A stretch of DNA of 64,000 bases from positions 27,008,526-27,072,525 of the forward strand of contig CM055831.1 of assembly GCA_029582265.1 (NCBI GenBank), read 5' to 3'. This DNA comes from Zoroaster sp. YZ-2022 (lineage: Eukaryota > Echinodermata > Asteroidea > Forcipulatida > Zoroasteridae). The translations under genes were made by a program, and so were the position numbers. Shown here piece by piece: positions 1-11,200 of this stretch. The notes beneath the pieces were generated by a model. It did no database searches and was not told the DNA's origin. It worked only from the letters and a program-made list of their open reading frames with translations. Within the stretch, counting starts at the first letter, position 1. Each line of letters opens with the position of its first letter.

Positions 1-45
1 TCATTCCTGCAGTACAAGAAGGGAGATTTTTCACACCTGGAGACA

Positions 46-2095
46 TTGTTACACTTCTTGCCGTGGTCTGCATTCATGGACGACAGCGATCCTGAAGCAT
101 CATGGGAGGCCTTCATGGATTTACTAGATGCAGCCATCCGTGACAGCATTCCACGGAAGACTTGTAATCGCCGTATCTCTCCATGGATCACACCAGCACT
201 GAAACAACTAATCAAATTGAAACAAACACTCTTCACCAAAGCCAAAGCAAGTGGTAATAGCCAAGACTGGAGAAACTACAAACAAATTCGCAATGACGTT
301 AAGAACAAAACAAAGAAAGAGTACTGGAAATATGTCAACAATCTATTCGCTCTGCCTGACAACAAAGCTAACTTTTGGAAATTTGTCCAAAGACCAAAGA
401 AAATCCAAATGCCCACCAGCTTTCAAGGCGACCGATACACAGCTTCACAAGCCTGCAGATATTTGTCAAGCATTCAACAAGTTCTTTACATCTGTCCTTA
501 CCCCAGCAGAGACTCTTACAGACACAGTGCCGGTTTGTGACTATTACCAATCCCTGAGATGCCCCCTGTGACTGTGAGCCTTGGCTGGATCATTAAGTCC
601 CTGTCCAACCTGAATCCCCATAAAGCCCCCGGTCATGACGCCATACCACCGAGAGTCCTCAAAGCAACAACAACGTCAATCGCTCAGCCACTAGCTCATG
701 CAGTTGATGAATACTTCCCTGGCAACTGGTGTTCTTCCCACCGATTGGAAACGTTCGCAAATAACTCTGGTATTTAAAGCTGGGAGTCGCACGGATATCA
801 AGAACTATCGTCCCGTAGCATTAACTTCAATTATCTGCAAAGTCCTAGAGAGGGCTGTTGCAGATAACGTACAGTCATATTACAGCACACTGCCTTGACA
901 ACCCGCGGCAACATGGTTTCACTTCCGCAAGTCATGCGTTACTCAACTCACAAACACAATCCACTATTGGGCCACCATCCTGGATAAACCAAAACCCCAC
1001 GCATCGATGTAATCTTCCTTGACTTCAGCAAGGCTCGATACCATGCCTCACCATATCATACTCAATAAACTGGCCAGTAACTACAACATTTGCGGAACTA
1101 CCTGGGCATGGATCAAGTCATTTTCTCATAGGACGTCAACAACGAGTCATCTACGGGATGCTTCTCTGAGTGGGCACCAGTCACTTCTGGTTGTCCCGCA
1201 GAAGTGTTCTCGCCCCTCCTTTAATTTATTTATCGCTGACATCTCCCACAATATGACCACTAAATGCATACTTTCGCGGATGACACACTTCTCTACCAAC
1301 CATAAAATCCCTCGACAGCGAACTCTCCCTTCAGTCAGATCTAACTGCACTTCAACGATGGAGTGAACTCAATGGCATGCAGTTGAACGCTAGGAAAACC
1401 AAGGTCATGCACATCTCGAGATCCCGGAAACCAGCTGTTCTCCCAAACTACAAACTACAAGGCACACTACCGCCTCCCACTCCCACATTTAAGTACTTTG
1501 AGTCACCATCAATAACTCACTCAACTGGAACGACCACATAAACACCATCGCCTCAAAGGCCAATAAGACGTTAGGTTTTATTTGGCAGATTGCAAGTGGA
1601 GCATCACCCAAGGCCTTGGCATCTCTGTATCGTTCTCTCGTCTTACCAGTGCTTGAGTATGGACTGCCAGCATGGTGTCCATACACCCGTCAATGCTGCT
1701 AAACTGGAGAAAGTGCAGAGGAGGGCTAGCAGGATGTGCCTCAAGCGTGAAGGGAAATGTCTTATGCAGACAGACTGCATACACTCAACTGGATGACACT
1801 GGATGCACGAAGACAAAAACACACAGTATCGTTCACGATAAAATGTCTGTTCAACTTGGTGGACTGTCAGTCTGTTAAAGCTAACACAACAGTCAACACT
1901 GCCGAGCGACACTGGACACACTCATGTTTCCAGCAATCCTGCCATTATGCCAGGACTCTAACTCTTCAAAAACACACCCAGCCATGTCTTCCTAGGATTT
2001 GGAGTCATCTGCCATTACATGTTAAGGATTCTCTTTTAATTGATTCATTTACCCACTTTAACGCCACCTTATCTGCTCATTTTCATGGAGAGTAA
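46..2095 (+). pseudogene. LINE reverse transcriptase (ORF2 3' part), frameshifted
   Basis: Broken reading frames follow RT order. 46-540 is a linker rich in Lys and Trp (SPWITPALKQLIKLKQ, KEYWKYVNNL). 580-900 carries the RT entry motifs (NPHKAPGHDAIPPRVLK, KNYRPVALTSI). 1010-1100 carries the DFSKA/DTMPH region, including the first catalytic Asp. 1190-1250 has a VPQ motif followed by FNLFIADI. The ADDT region near 1270-1290 is garbled by an indel. 1480-1720 carries the thumb and C-terminal motifs (LASLYRSLVLPVLEYGLPAWCP, KLEKVQRRASRM) and 1950-2095 the final LPRIWSHLPLHVKDS stretch before a stop. At least six frame changes occur. The order and motifs leave little doubt about the family; clade assignment within the Jockey superfamily is an inference. 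Confidence 0.85.
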
Positions 2096-3075
2096 TGGTT
2101 CCAGAAATTTCTTTGTAATTCCATTGTCTCATGCTTGCCATTGCATGTAGGGGGTCTCACTTGCTGCCACGACGCACGTGGGGCGGTCATTGTCGTGTCA
2201 TGGGATTGGATCTTAATCACCTGTGAGTGCGGATTCCACCGATGAGTATGCGGGCAGGTTGTGCATTCGGTTCTCGTTACAAAGGATACCTGGGTTGACA
2301 ATTGTCTTGTATCCAGTCGGGTGCTTTACATTTATGTGAGGGTTGATTTTGGCAGAGGTTGCTATGGGTGTGATTAAGGCATGACACTAGCTTCCGCTGT
2401 AGTAGGATTTCTGTGCAAGTATTTGTACATTTACAAATTTAGGTGTGTTTATTGTTTGACACTTCATCTTTATTTTATTGCCGAGGTTAAATTGATCGAT
2501 TTTCCCCTACTTAATTTTCATTTATTGGGACATTTTAATTCAATTGATAGTTCTTTTTTCTTTTTTATATATATGTATATGTTTAATTTTTGCTTTTTCT
2601 TGCCTTGTTTTTTTGGATTTTTTTGGATTAATTAACATTTATAAGTTGTGCAGCTTATTCCATTATCTTCTTATTCATTGTTCAGACTTTTCTCTTGAAG
2701 ATAGCCATCTTGCATGCTCTGGGGTGGGGAGGGGTTTGAGAGGAGTGGACTTGGAAGCGAGGAAAGGGAGTTGCAGAGTGGGTGGAGGTCTTTGTAATGG
2801 ATTATGGGACATTATATAATATATTATATATTATATTATATATATTCGTTTAATTAAATAAATTTAATTAAATAAATTTAAATAATTTTAAGTTCATCCT
2901 ATGTGTAACCTCTTCAATTGGTTAATGATCGGGCAGGCTTTCGAGTCAAAGTGTTTCATTACTACTTTTTATCGTCCTGGCTAAGCCTTGGATAGGGTGG
3001 TTTTGTTTTTAATTTTGTATATTGGAATTGTATGTTGTTCATGTATGTAATGCTTGTACCTGTTGTTGAAGGTCA
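2096..3075 (+). other. 3' untranslated region of the LINE
   Basis: No protein-coding signal is visible. The stretch turns strongly T/A-rich after about 2380. It includes a palindromic AT block at 2812-2885 built from ATATTATATA and TTAATTAAATAAATTT motifs, then leads into the (TAA)n tail. It is assigned to the LINE because it lies between the RT stop and the tail. Confidence 0.6.
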
Positions 3076-3099
3076 ATAAATAATAATAATAATAATAAT
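3076..3099 (+). repeat. (TAA)n tail of the LINE
   Basis: A short run of TAA units directly follows ...GGTCAATAAA. It marks the 3' end of the element. Confidence 0.8.
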
Positions 3100-4545
3100 G
3101 TAGCATAACAGTGTAGGAAAAATTCAGTTAAAGTGGAACGTTTAATGTTTGTTGAGGTATTATGTTTGTTGAGGTATTACTAGGAGAGCAATTAGACAGT
3201 GGAATAAAGAGATTATTCTAATGCACTTCATTGGTTATAGAGATTTCTGCCCGCTTTCTAAGAGAAGGTCTTCGAACTGAATCAAATTGATAATTTCACA
3301 TTAACTCATGGTTAATTACTTTATGTTTTTTGGAAATAGAAACCCTAATATAATTGTTTCATAGCTAGGGCTGCTGTGGCTGCATCCAGGCATCCAGACA
3401 CCCAACGGAAACTGTCATTACCGGTTCCATTTATCGGTTCCAATTACCCGTAAACGATTTTTTAATATTCAGACTTAATATTTTGAGCATTGCAAACAGA
3501 AATCTGTGACTCTTAGCGAACAATGTAACGTTTTACACTTTTACAGACAATTATCTTTAAATTCAATAAAGCCTTTGTAGTATTTTACCAACATTTGCCA
3601 TATATTTTCTCCAACTGTTGGTATATTCATATATCCAATCATTAAGACTACACAAGGGCCTTTTGTTGAGTGGCTGGGTGCTTCAAACAACTTATCACAC
3701 CAGCAGCATATGAGGGAATATTTTGCCTCAATTGTTTGCAGTAATTGGGACGGGGGGCAACTGCATGCTTATCATGATTGGGTAATTTATAGCTTGTTGT
3801 GAGAGAACAGGACCTGAGGTCAACGGATGTTCGATGTTGGGAATCGGCAGTGGACTATGTATTGCATTATCGCTAATGAAACATGCGTCAGATGTTTTGA
3901 AGTGCCACGTGAAACACATGACCATTCAATGGATAATTTGACATGATATATTACCAGGGAAGTAATTTTCAAAGTTATATTTATTGGATGTTGTTTGCTT
4001 TTATTCAGAGTAACTTTTTAAACTGGGGTCAGATGCCAGATCATTTGGTCTGTCAATTCATAGGGTATGTCAATGAGTTGTTTTGCTTTTATTCAGAGTA
4101 ACTTTTAAACTGGCTGTCAGATGCCATGATCTATTTGATCCTACACTCAATTCATAGGGTAAGTCAATGAGTTGTTTGCTTTTATCTTTTAGAGTAACTT
4201 TAAACTGGTCAGATGCCATGCGATCTATTTGGTCTATTCAATTCATAGGGTATGTCAATGGGTTGTTTGTTTCTATTCAGAGTAACTTTAAACTGGTCAG
4301 ATGCCAAGGATCATTTGGTCTGTCAATTCATAGGGTAAGTGTCAATGAGTTGTTTACATGCATGTTGATCAACATCATTCATTGTCATGTCGACACAACA
4401 ACGAATGAATTCAGTAAGTGGAGTTACGGGAGGGTATTAACAACCCAAAAGTTTTTAGATTCGTTAATTAAAATAGTGTTTGAATGTAAATAGTAGTAAT
4501 TGGCCCTCAGTTATGTTTTTGAACCTAAAAGTTCTTTTCTCAGGG
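3100..4545 (+). repeat. Low-copy dispersed repeat, copy 1
   Basis: This segment aligns in the same orientation and order with 8310-9796. Shared landmarks are the start (AACAGTGTAGG), ATTATGTTTGTTGAGGTATTA, TTGATAATTTCACATTAACT, the AAACTGTCATTACC region, TCTTTAAATTCAATAAAGCC, the 85-bp minisatellite, and CTCAGTTATGTTT near the end. A third, inverted and shorter stretch is at about 17765-18180. Copies differ by many small indels. No protein is recognised. Confidence 0.85.
3990..4358 (+). repeat. 85-95 bp minisatellite, about 4 units
   Basis: Units begin at about 4008, 4096, 4191 and 4279. The core is GAGTAACTTTAAACTGGTCAG, then ATGCCATGATCATTTGGTCT, then TCAATTCATAGGGTATGTCA. It is the counterpart of the five-unit array at 9225-9600. 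Confidence 0.9.
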
Positions 4546-4774
4546 TTTGCGGGATGTAAGGTAAATAGTAACTATCTTTTGCATTTATATAGCCTACTAC
4601 TGGGTCATTTTAGGGTTTTTAAGCAGTTTGTAACAGCCTAATTCTCTATTTTATAAAATAGTAAAAAAATATATTTATATACATCTAACTAACATTAACA
4701 ACATATTTTCATGGTTTACAGCTGGGATTTTTGGATTGTATAATGCAGAAATGTATTTCTGTAAATGATAGTAG

Positions 4775-5047
4775 ATCTAATGCTCTTTGAACAAGTTCTT
4801 GCTAGTAGATTTGAAGCATCATCTTTAGATATAGGTAAGACGGCGATGCACATATTGAAAAAAATCTCTTTTTTGAGTAGTTAGAAGAATTTGACAGGAA
4901 GAACCTTTCATTAACTCAACATTTCCCGATCTGTATGCTTTGATCAGGAGAATGCGGAATGCTGGCAGCGGAGGCTTAAGTGGCCTCGGTGGAGGAGTCC
5001 TGATCACTAGATCTTTGGGGTTTGCACTTGTGCCATTCTTTGTAGAT
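4775..5047 (+). CDS. Two candidate exons of an unrecognised gene
   Basis: Two open segments are flanked by plausible splice sites. Exon 4775-4834 follows an AG and ends at a GTAAGA donor (4835). Exon 4902-5047 follows an AG preceded by a T-rich stretch and ends at a GTAAGC donor (5048). The phases match across the 67-bp intron. Exon 1 reads LMLFEQVLASRFEASSLDI. Exon 2 contains PFINSTFPDLYALIRRMR, then a glycine-rich run (SGGLSGLGGGVLITRSLG) and a hydrophobic end (FALVPFFVD). I do not recognise the family. It lies just after repeat copy 1; the equivalent position after copy 2 falls in the gap at 9827. This is a model from sequence signals only and chance is possible. Confidence 0.3.
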
Positions 5048-5239
5048 GTAAGCTAACAATTTAAAAAATTGAAATATATTTATAATTAGTATGTGTGAAA
5101 TAACAATATTATTGGACTTTACCCATTTATAGAAAGATGAAGAGATAATATTGTAACATAAAACAAAAGAATGTGCTTAAATATCACACACACCATCCCT
5201 TAAAACATTCAAAATAATAATCCATATCACTATTTTTTA

Positions 5240-5520
5240 TTTAAGGTAGGAGCCAAACCAAAGGTTCAGCGGTTACTAGGCAGATTCACATAGCCGCTTA
5301 CGATGGTGGCGCGCTTATTTTTCTATCCTTTTTCGTCAAGTTGTGTTGACCTCGAGACTTTCATGGGCGGTAAAATTTAATATAAAGGGGGGTAGTCTAC
5401 TGGATGTAGTCACTTCTAGTGTCGATCGATAAACGGATACTACACATCGTGGTTATCTTAATTCGATCAGTCCATGCCAACTGTAGCGATTGTGGCACAA
5501 AAACCCAACTATTTACCCTC
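5240..5520 (+). promoter_or_regulatory. GC-richer segment with TATA-like box
   Basis: A TATAAAGG motif at 5381-5388 sits in a locally GC-richer stretch that lies between repeat copy 1 and inverted arm 1 and is missing from the other arm. A core promoter or a solo LTR fragment are both possible. Nothing further supports either. Confidence 0.15.
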
Positions 5521-5524
5521 TCTG

Positions 5525-8500
5525 GATAAACCTAATGATATACAACCAAATGAAATGAAACCATCTCAAAGTTACACATTTCATAGAATGATGATTTATT
5601 CACATCATTGTTTTTTCTAAACAAAATTAGATTTGACAATATTTTTTTTTGACTGAGATCTATGTACTACAGAGAGCCTTTTATGGATTGCAAATATGAA
5701 TGACACAGTAAATTAAATCTTATTATGAAACTAGGTAATTGGAACTAATCAACTCAACAATCACATAATAATAGTTAAACCAACCAAGTCTCTCCTGAGA
5801 TGATATACCAGTAATTAAAGGAGAGATTGTGAAGATTGTGAACATGTCCTTGAAAGTCTGCAAATGAATATTTATGTTGAAATTCATGACGGCAAAGAAA
5901 CACTGTATACACAAGTTTGGTATTTCAGTAGTGGCTTGAAATTTAGTTACTCCATTGAGGAATGGACAATTGTGGAATTACAAACAATAATTTTTCTTGG
6001 AAGGTTGCACATAGTTTTACATATAATGTACGGTGTAAAGTTGATGATGGAAATCTAAACATCTCTTGGAAAATCTTTCTGTTTGAGGAACTGAATATAA
6101 ATACAAATTTATGAAATCATTTCTTGAATGAATTTCTGACTGAATGAGACAATAAAATTATAATAAATACAAACAATTTAAAGGTATTTTCACTATTTTG
6201 ACATTAAAGAAGACAACCCATTGTTGCTGAAACTTCACAGGGTTGGTTGTTAAATGCAGATTCTAAAAAGTTAGCAAACTTGTAGAGAGAAATTTATAAA
6301 AGTGCCTCCTGTACAAATACATTCATTCAGAAATAGAATTGGATTGACCTTCATTAAGAAGGGTGCATTTGATTCGAACAATTGATAAAAGCACACAAGA
6401 CTTGAATATAAACATTACATAGTAGTACCGAGCTTCCTCTTTTGTAATTTCACACCAAGTTATTATGTTGAATTAGTTGCTCATTTATGAGACGGCGAGT
6501 CATGGGTTTGTTGCAATTTCTGTCTGGGAATGGGACAGAAATGATTGCATAGAAACCTACAGTGCTTTGTTGAAACTGTGAATGATTGCCAACTTGTTTC
6601 CAAAATGAAAGCATTGACTGGTCAATTGTTTATATGCAGATTTGATTGTTATTTAGTATTCATGCACATGATGACATTTTACAAAACAATGTATCATCAG
6701 AATGTACTATTCTATTTTATTTCCCTCCCAGGTTGACAGCATGACAACCCTTCTAATTGACCTGATCAGAGGTCAACAAGAACATAAACTCAGCAAAGAA
6801 ACATCCTCAACCAGAGAGAGACTGTCAGCTCAGGATGCCCCAACAAAAAGGTAAAGAGGAAGAAAAACTGAACTTGTATGAAGGTTTTAGCTCAGGTGTA
6901 GAATTATAACCTTTTCCACTTGTAACTCTTGCATGGGTGGATCCAGAGGGGAAAAGAGGAGTATAGACCTTCTCTTTGCTATGTCACAATTGTAGTTTTT
7001 GTCAACGGCGATTGGCGGCAAACATGGGTAAAGGCCATCAGTGAAAACAAAAGAAAGTATTGACAAGATTATTGACATATGAGCTAATTAACAAGAGTAA
7101 CATTTACAAATCAACAGACAATGTCAAAAATAAAATCAGGGTTCCTACGCTCTAATTAACTATCTCTCTTAAAGATCTGTATCTCTCTTTGTCATGTCAT
7201 CAAACATTAATAATAATGATACAAGATTAATTCTATGAAGAGTGACATTGATACACAAGATTCTAGTATTACATGTTTGGTAACATATCTTGAAGAGGAG
7301 CATTCACCAATTATGATGATGACAAGGAGATTGCCAGCTTCCGAAAGCAGGCATGTGATATATCTTCACTGAGTGGTAGTCTGGTTGCTGCCAGCTGATG
7401 CCCATCTGCAGTGAATGTGGATTCCCCGTATGGACAGCACAGACCCTGAGGCTATACATGCCAGGATGAATCTACTATCATCATCATAATGGCATTATGA
7501 CCAGACAGTGTTAACCCCATTGTTCATTGCAATGTATATGCCTGATCTGTCACAGCATACACCTTTGCAGGTGTTTAACTCTGACCATTGATTGCTGGTT
7601 TGATTTCAGAGTAATGAAGTACCATTGCTATCCAACAATGTTCCACTTGATGTTTGTAAACCACTGAGTGCCAACTTATTATTATTTCCACGGCCATAGG
7701 AAGCAAGGTTCATTATCTTGACTGGCATGGTGTGAGATGAGGCGAGCCATCGGGCTGGGCTCTGTGCTCGCTCACACCACCATCCTCTCTTCACATCACC
7801 CTATTGTTGTATTACCCTTTATTATTTACTGCTACCACGCTCGGAGGTCCACTGCTGTGTTCCCCTACCTCACTATGAGGCACTGTGTGGAAGTTGCAAG
7901 TGTGCCATCATTGTTGTACATCTTGATGACTTTGTTATTTTGTCCATAACCACTTGCAGTGATTGTGCATATAGCTGCAATGCCAAATGGATCTGGAAAA
8001 ATAATAATAATAGAGATAACACAGCACAGTGATATAACAATTATGTGTACATTTATGTTTTAAGTGAGCTGAACATTAAATGAAGATATTTCTACATATT
8101 TTGACATGAAAGGCACTATGCATGTACAAAGGGATCACAACAGCCAATGTTCACTTGAACTCCTTGAACTGTCATGATTTATTATTCACTATTTATTTTC
8201 AATCAATGTCATGTTTCAGAAAATAAAATAGGCTAAATTTAAATTGATGATGAAGAAAGAGTACATGTATAGCACATAATTTCAATGTAAGGAAGGTTTA
8301 ATAGCATAACATGTAGCAAAACAGTGTAGGAAAATTCCAGTTAAGTGGGAACGTTTAATGTTTGGTAATGATTTATATTATGTTTGTTGAGGTATTACAT
8401 TAGGAGCAACAATTAGACAGTGAATAAAGAGATATTCCTAAATGCACTCATGAGTTATAGATTTCCGCTTTCTAAGAGAAGGTCGCATCGAAACTTAATA

Positions 8501-8760
8501 AAATTGATAATTTCACATTAACTCATGGTTAATTACTTTAAAGGTTTGCATGAAAAAGAAACTCCTAATATAATTGTTTCATAGCTAGAGCTTGTGTCCG
8601 GGTATCCGGGTATCCAGATACCTGACCGAAACTGTCATTACCCCGGGTTTCCATTTATCGGGTTCAATTAATTTTAAACCACTTTTTAATATTCAGACTC
8701 TAATATTTGAGCATTGCAAACGAAAATCTGTGACTCTTGGAACAATGTAATGTTTACACT
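5525..8760 (+). repeat. Arm 1 of a large diverged inverted duplication
   Basis: The reverse complement of 17765-22065 runs colinearly with this segment. Matching points (arm 1 / arm 2) are: ACCAAATGAAATG 5537/22050; the CACATAATAATA region 5765/21835; 6000/21600; CATGCACATGATGACATTTT 6661/20240; the exon-like segment 6732-6850/20053-20174; CAACAGACAATGTC near 7115/19765; 7270-7300/19270-19290; 8035-8110/18430-18510; 8165-8235/18300-18370; and 8400-8650/17840-18090. Divergence is substantial with many indels. Arm 2 is about 1 kb longer, with extra sequence for example at 19400-19730. Confidence 0.85.
6732..6850 (+). CDS. Candidate exon within inverted-repeat arm 1
   Basis: A 119-bp stretch is open throughout in one frame. 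It is preceded by a pyrimidine-rich acceptor (TTTATTTCCCTCCCAG) and followed by a GTAAAG donor. It reads VDSMTTLLIDLIRGQQEHKL, then a Ser/Thr/Arg-rich end finishing QDAPTK. The counterpart in arm 2 keeps the acceptor, the first six codons and the QDAPTK end, but carries indels. The protein family is not recognised. It could be one exon of a duplicated gene or of a large intron-containing transposon. Confidence 0.35.
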
Positions 8761-9796
8761 TTACACAGACAATTATCTTTAAATTCAATAAAGCCTTTGT
8801 AGTTATTTTACCAACATTTACATATATTTTCTCCAACTGTTTTGTGATACATTGTATCCAATCATTAAGACTGCAAAGGGCCTGACAGTGGCTGCTTCAC
8901 TTCAAACAAATTTATCACACACAGCCAGCATATGAGGACATTATTTGCCTATTGTTTGCAGTACTGGATTAGATGGGGCAACCGACAACTGCTGACTAAC
9001 GATCTGTGGTAATGGTGGTATAGCTTGTTATGAGAAGTACAGGACCTGATAAACGGATGTTCGATGTTGGGGGAAATCGACTTATGGACGATGTATTACA
9101 TTATGCTACGAATGAAACTTGTCACGCCGCTAGATAATGATGCTACGTGAGGAAACATGCGACCATTCAATGGATAATTTGACACATATATTTTAGGGAG
9201 TTAATTTTCAAAGTTATATTTGTAAGTTGTTGTTTGCTTTTATCTGAGTAACTTTTACCAACTGGTCAGATGCTACCGATCATTTATCTATTCAATTCAT
9301 AAGGTATGTCAATGAGTTGTTTGTTTTATTCAGAGTAACTATTAAACTGGTCAGATGCCATGATCATTTGGTCTGTCCAATTCATAGGGTATGTCAATGA
9401 GTTGTTTGTTTTTATTCAGAGTAACTTTAAACTGGTCAGAATGCCATGACTCATTTGATCTGTCAATTCATAGGTATGTCAATGAGTTGTTTGCTTTTAT
9501 TCAGAGTAACTTTAAACTGGTCCAGATGCCATGATCATTTGGTCTGTCAATCATAGGGTATGTCAATGAGTTGTTTGCTTTTATTCAGGTAACTTTAAAC
9601 TTAGTTGATTTTGGGTTTTTGTTGTTTGGGTTTTTTGGCTAAACTTGGGTGTCATGTCGACGCTGTGAATAATTCAGTAAGTAGATTCTGAGAGGTATTG
9701 GCAAAGTTTTTAGATTGATGTTAACAAATAGTATGAATGTAAAATAGTAGTTATTAGCCTCAGTTATGTTTGAACTATGAAGTTCTTTCTCAGAGA
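8310..9796 (+). repeat. Low-copy dispersed repeat, copy 2
   Basis: This is a direct counterpart of 3100-4545 and overlaps the end of inverted arm 1. Here the sequence upstream of the shared start is uninterrupted arm sequence, whereas in copy 1 it is replaced by a LINE. This fits a longer ancestral unit extending both ways. The right end runs into the assembly gap. Confidence 0.85.
9225..9600 (+). repeat. 85-bp minisatellite, five units
   Basis: GAGTAACT starts recur at about 9246, 9333, 9419 and 9504, with a fifth, degenerate unit (GGTAACTTTAAAC) near 9588. The core is the same as in the array at 3990-4358, so the array predates the duplication or has re-expanded in one copy. Confidence 0.9.
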
Positions 9797-9826
9797 AGAA
9801 CTCCAAAGGTTTAGATTGGGGAAACA

Positions 9827-10326
9827 NNNNNNNNNNNNNNNNNNNNNNNNNNNNNNNNNNNNNNNNNNNNNNNNNNNNNNNNNNNNNNNNNNNNNNNNNN
9901 NNNNNNNNNNNNNNNNNNNNNNNNNNNNNNNNNNNNNNNNNNNNNNNNNNNNNNNNNNNNNNNNNNNNNNNNNNNNNNNNNNNNNNNNNNNNNNNNNNNN
10001 NNNNNNNNNNNNNNNNNNNNNNNNNNNNNNNNNNNNNNNNNNNNNNNNNNNNNNNNNNNNNNNNNNNNNNNNNNNNNNNNNNNNNNNNNNNNNNNNNNNN
10101 NNNNNNNNNNNNNNNNNNNNNNNNNNNNNNNNNNNNNNNNNNNNNNNNNNNNNNNNNNNNNNNNNNNNNNNNNNNNNNNNNNNNNNNNNNNNNNNNNNNN
10201 NNNNNNNNNNNNNNNNNNNNNNNNNNNNNNNNNNNNNNNNNNNNNNNNNNNNNNNNNNNNNNNNNNNNNNNNNNNNNNNNNNNNNNNNNNNNNNNNNNNN
10301 NNNNNNNNNNNNNNNNNNNNNNNNNN
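9827..10326. other. Assembly gap (500 N)
   Basis: Exactly 500 N, most likely a fixed-size placeholder. Any reading frame drawn across it is an artefact. Confidence 0.99.
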
Positions 10327-10524
10327 CTAAAATATATTTCAATCGGAGAAATTGTACCAATTTTTGTCACTGTTCTTTACTCCCTGAAAAAAAGGAACAG
10401 ATATTTTTGTACATACGATTGACAGCATACGGTAGCATCCATCGGGTGTGAACATCACACAGGAGTTATCAAAACTTAAATACACATGATGTACATATGC
10501 TGTAAATACACATATGTGTGTTAG
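10327..10524. other. Short non-coding flank before the gypsy element
   Basis: AT-rich, with a local palindromic ACACATATGTGT motif near 10508. I see no gene. Confidence 0.5.
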
Positions 10525-10610
10525 TGTAAGCTACAATCTTGTAAGACCACACAGTCTTACAGACCACACAGTATTACACCGGAAAACAGGTGTCCTATTA
10601 TCCAATTAAC
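10525..10610 (+). repeat. Left short terminal direct repeat (candidate LTR)
   Basis: It begins TGTAAGCTACAATCT, includes CCACACAGTCTTAC (partly duplicated here) and ends CAGGTGTCCTATTATCCAAT then TAAC. It matches 15998-16066. At 70-86 bp it is very short for an LTR, though the silkworm mag element is known for LTRs of similar length. No clear target-site duplication or primer-binding site was seen. Confidence 0.5.
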
Positions 10611-10619
10611 CCTGCTCAC

Positions 10620-11200
10620 CGTTCCAATAGCCCCCATCCCCGTTCTCGCCGCGATACATACTACGATTCCCAATCCGATATTAATAATGCACACTCCCGT
10701 GCGCCCTGGCAGTCGTGATCCCCGCTATGTCCACACCGGGACCTACCTCTAGCCGTGACTGTTTACCCTAGCCCGTGACCGCTACCCTAGCCCGTGACCG
10801 CTACCCTCAGTCGCGATCGGGTTATAGCTCATCGTGACAGCCGTGTGACCATTCCGGACAGTGACCGCTATTATCGCCATAATAGTTCGCGGGATCGGTG
10901 GTGCTGGTTACAACTGTCGTGGGACTCAATGGTCCCTGACTGGTCGCCGAGCCGTCGCTCTACTCGGAATCCCCTATTTCCTGACCACCGTGTCCAAGCT
11001 GTTGCTGCCGATTCCTTATCCTCTCAGAACCAGGAAACGACCAGTAGTTAACAACCGGACCTTCCCTAACTACCACCGTCAGTGGTCCTGTAAGTTATAT
11101 TACATTAAACAATCCTCATTGGATTCCAAAACATGTGTGCACTTCACTACACTTCACCCCCAAGCTTTCATTCCTATAAATGTTGAGGACGCACCAATGT
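10620..11200 (+). pseudogene. gag-like remnant of the gypsy element
   Basis: Broken frames here are rich in Arg, Ser, Asp, Tyr and Pro, helped by a tandem CCCGTGACCGCTACCCTAG-type repeat at about 10765-10810. No clean CCHC zinc knuckle is visible. The call rests on position directly after the left repeat and before the protease motif. Confidence 0.4.

Larger units (their letters stand above)
1..3099 (+). mobile_element. Jockey-superfamily (CR1-like) LINE, 5' part outside window
   Basis: This is a non-LTR retrotransposon that copies itself by target-primed reverse transcription. The window opens in the linker between endonuclease and reverse transcriptase and runs through the RT and its C-terminal region to about 2095. 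About 1 kb of 3' non-coding sequence follows and ends in a (TAA)n tail at 3076-3099. Such short-repeat tails are typical of CR1/L2/Jockey-group LINEs. The tail abuts position 3100, where homology with the repeat at 8310 begins, so the element appears inserted in an older repeat copy. The coding part is split over several frames, so this copy is inactive unless the indels are sequencing errors. Confidence 0.85.

Noticed and set aside
9639..10451. Long open frames on both strands across 9.6-10.4 kb
   Set aside because: They run through 500 N; the real sequence at each side is only a few dozen codons.
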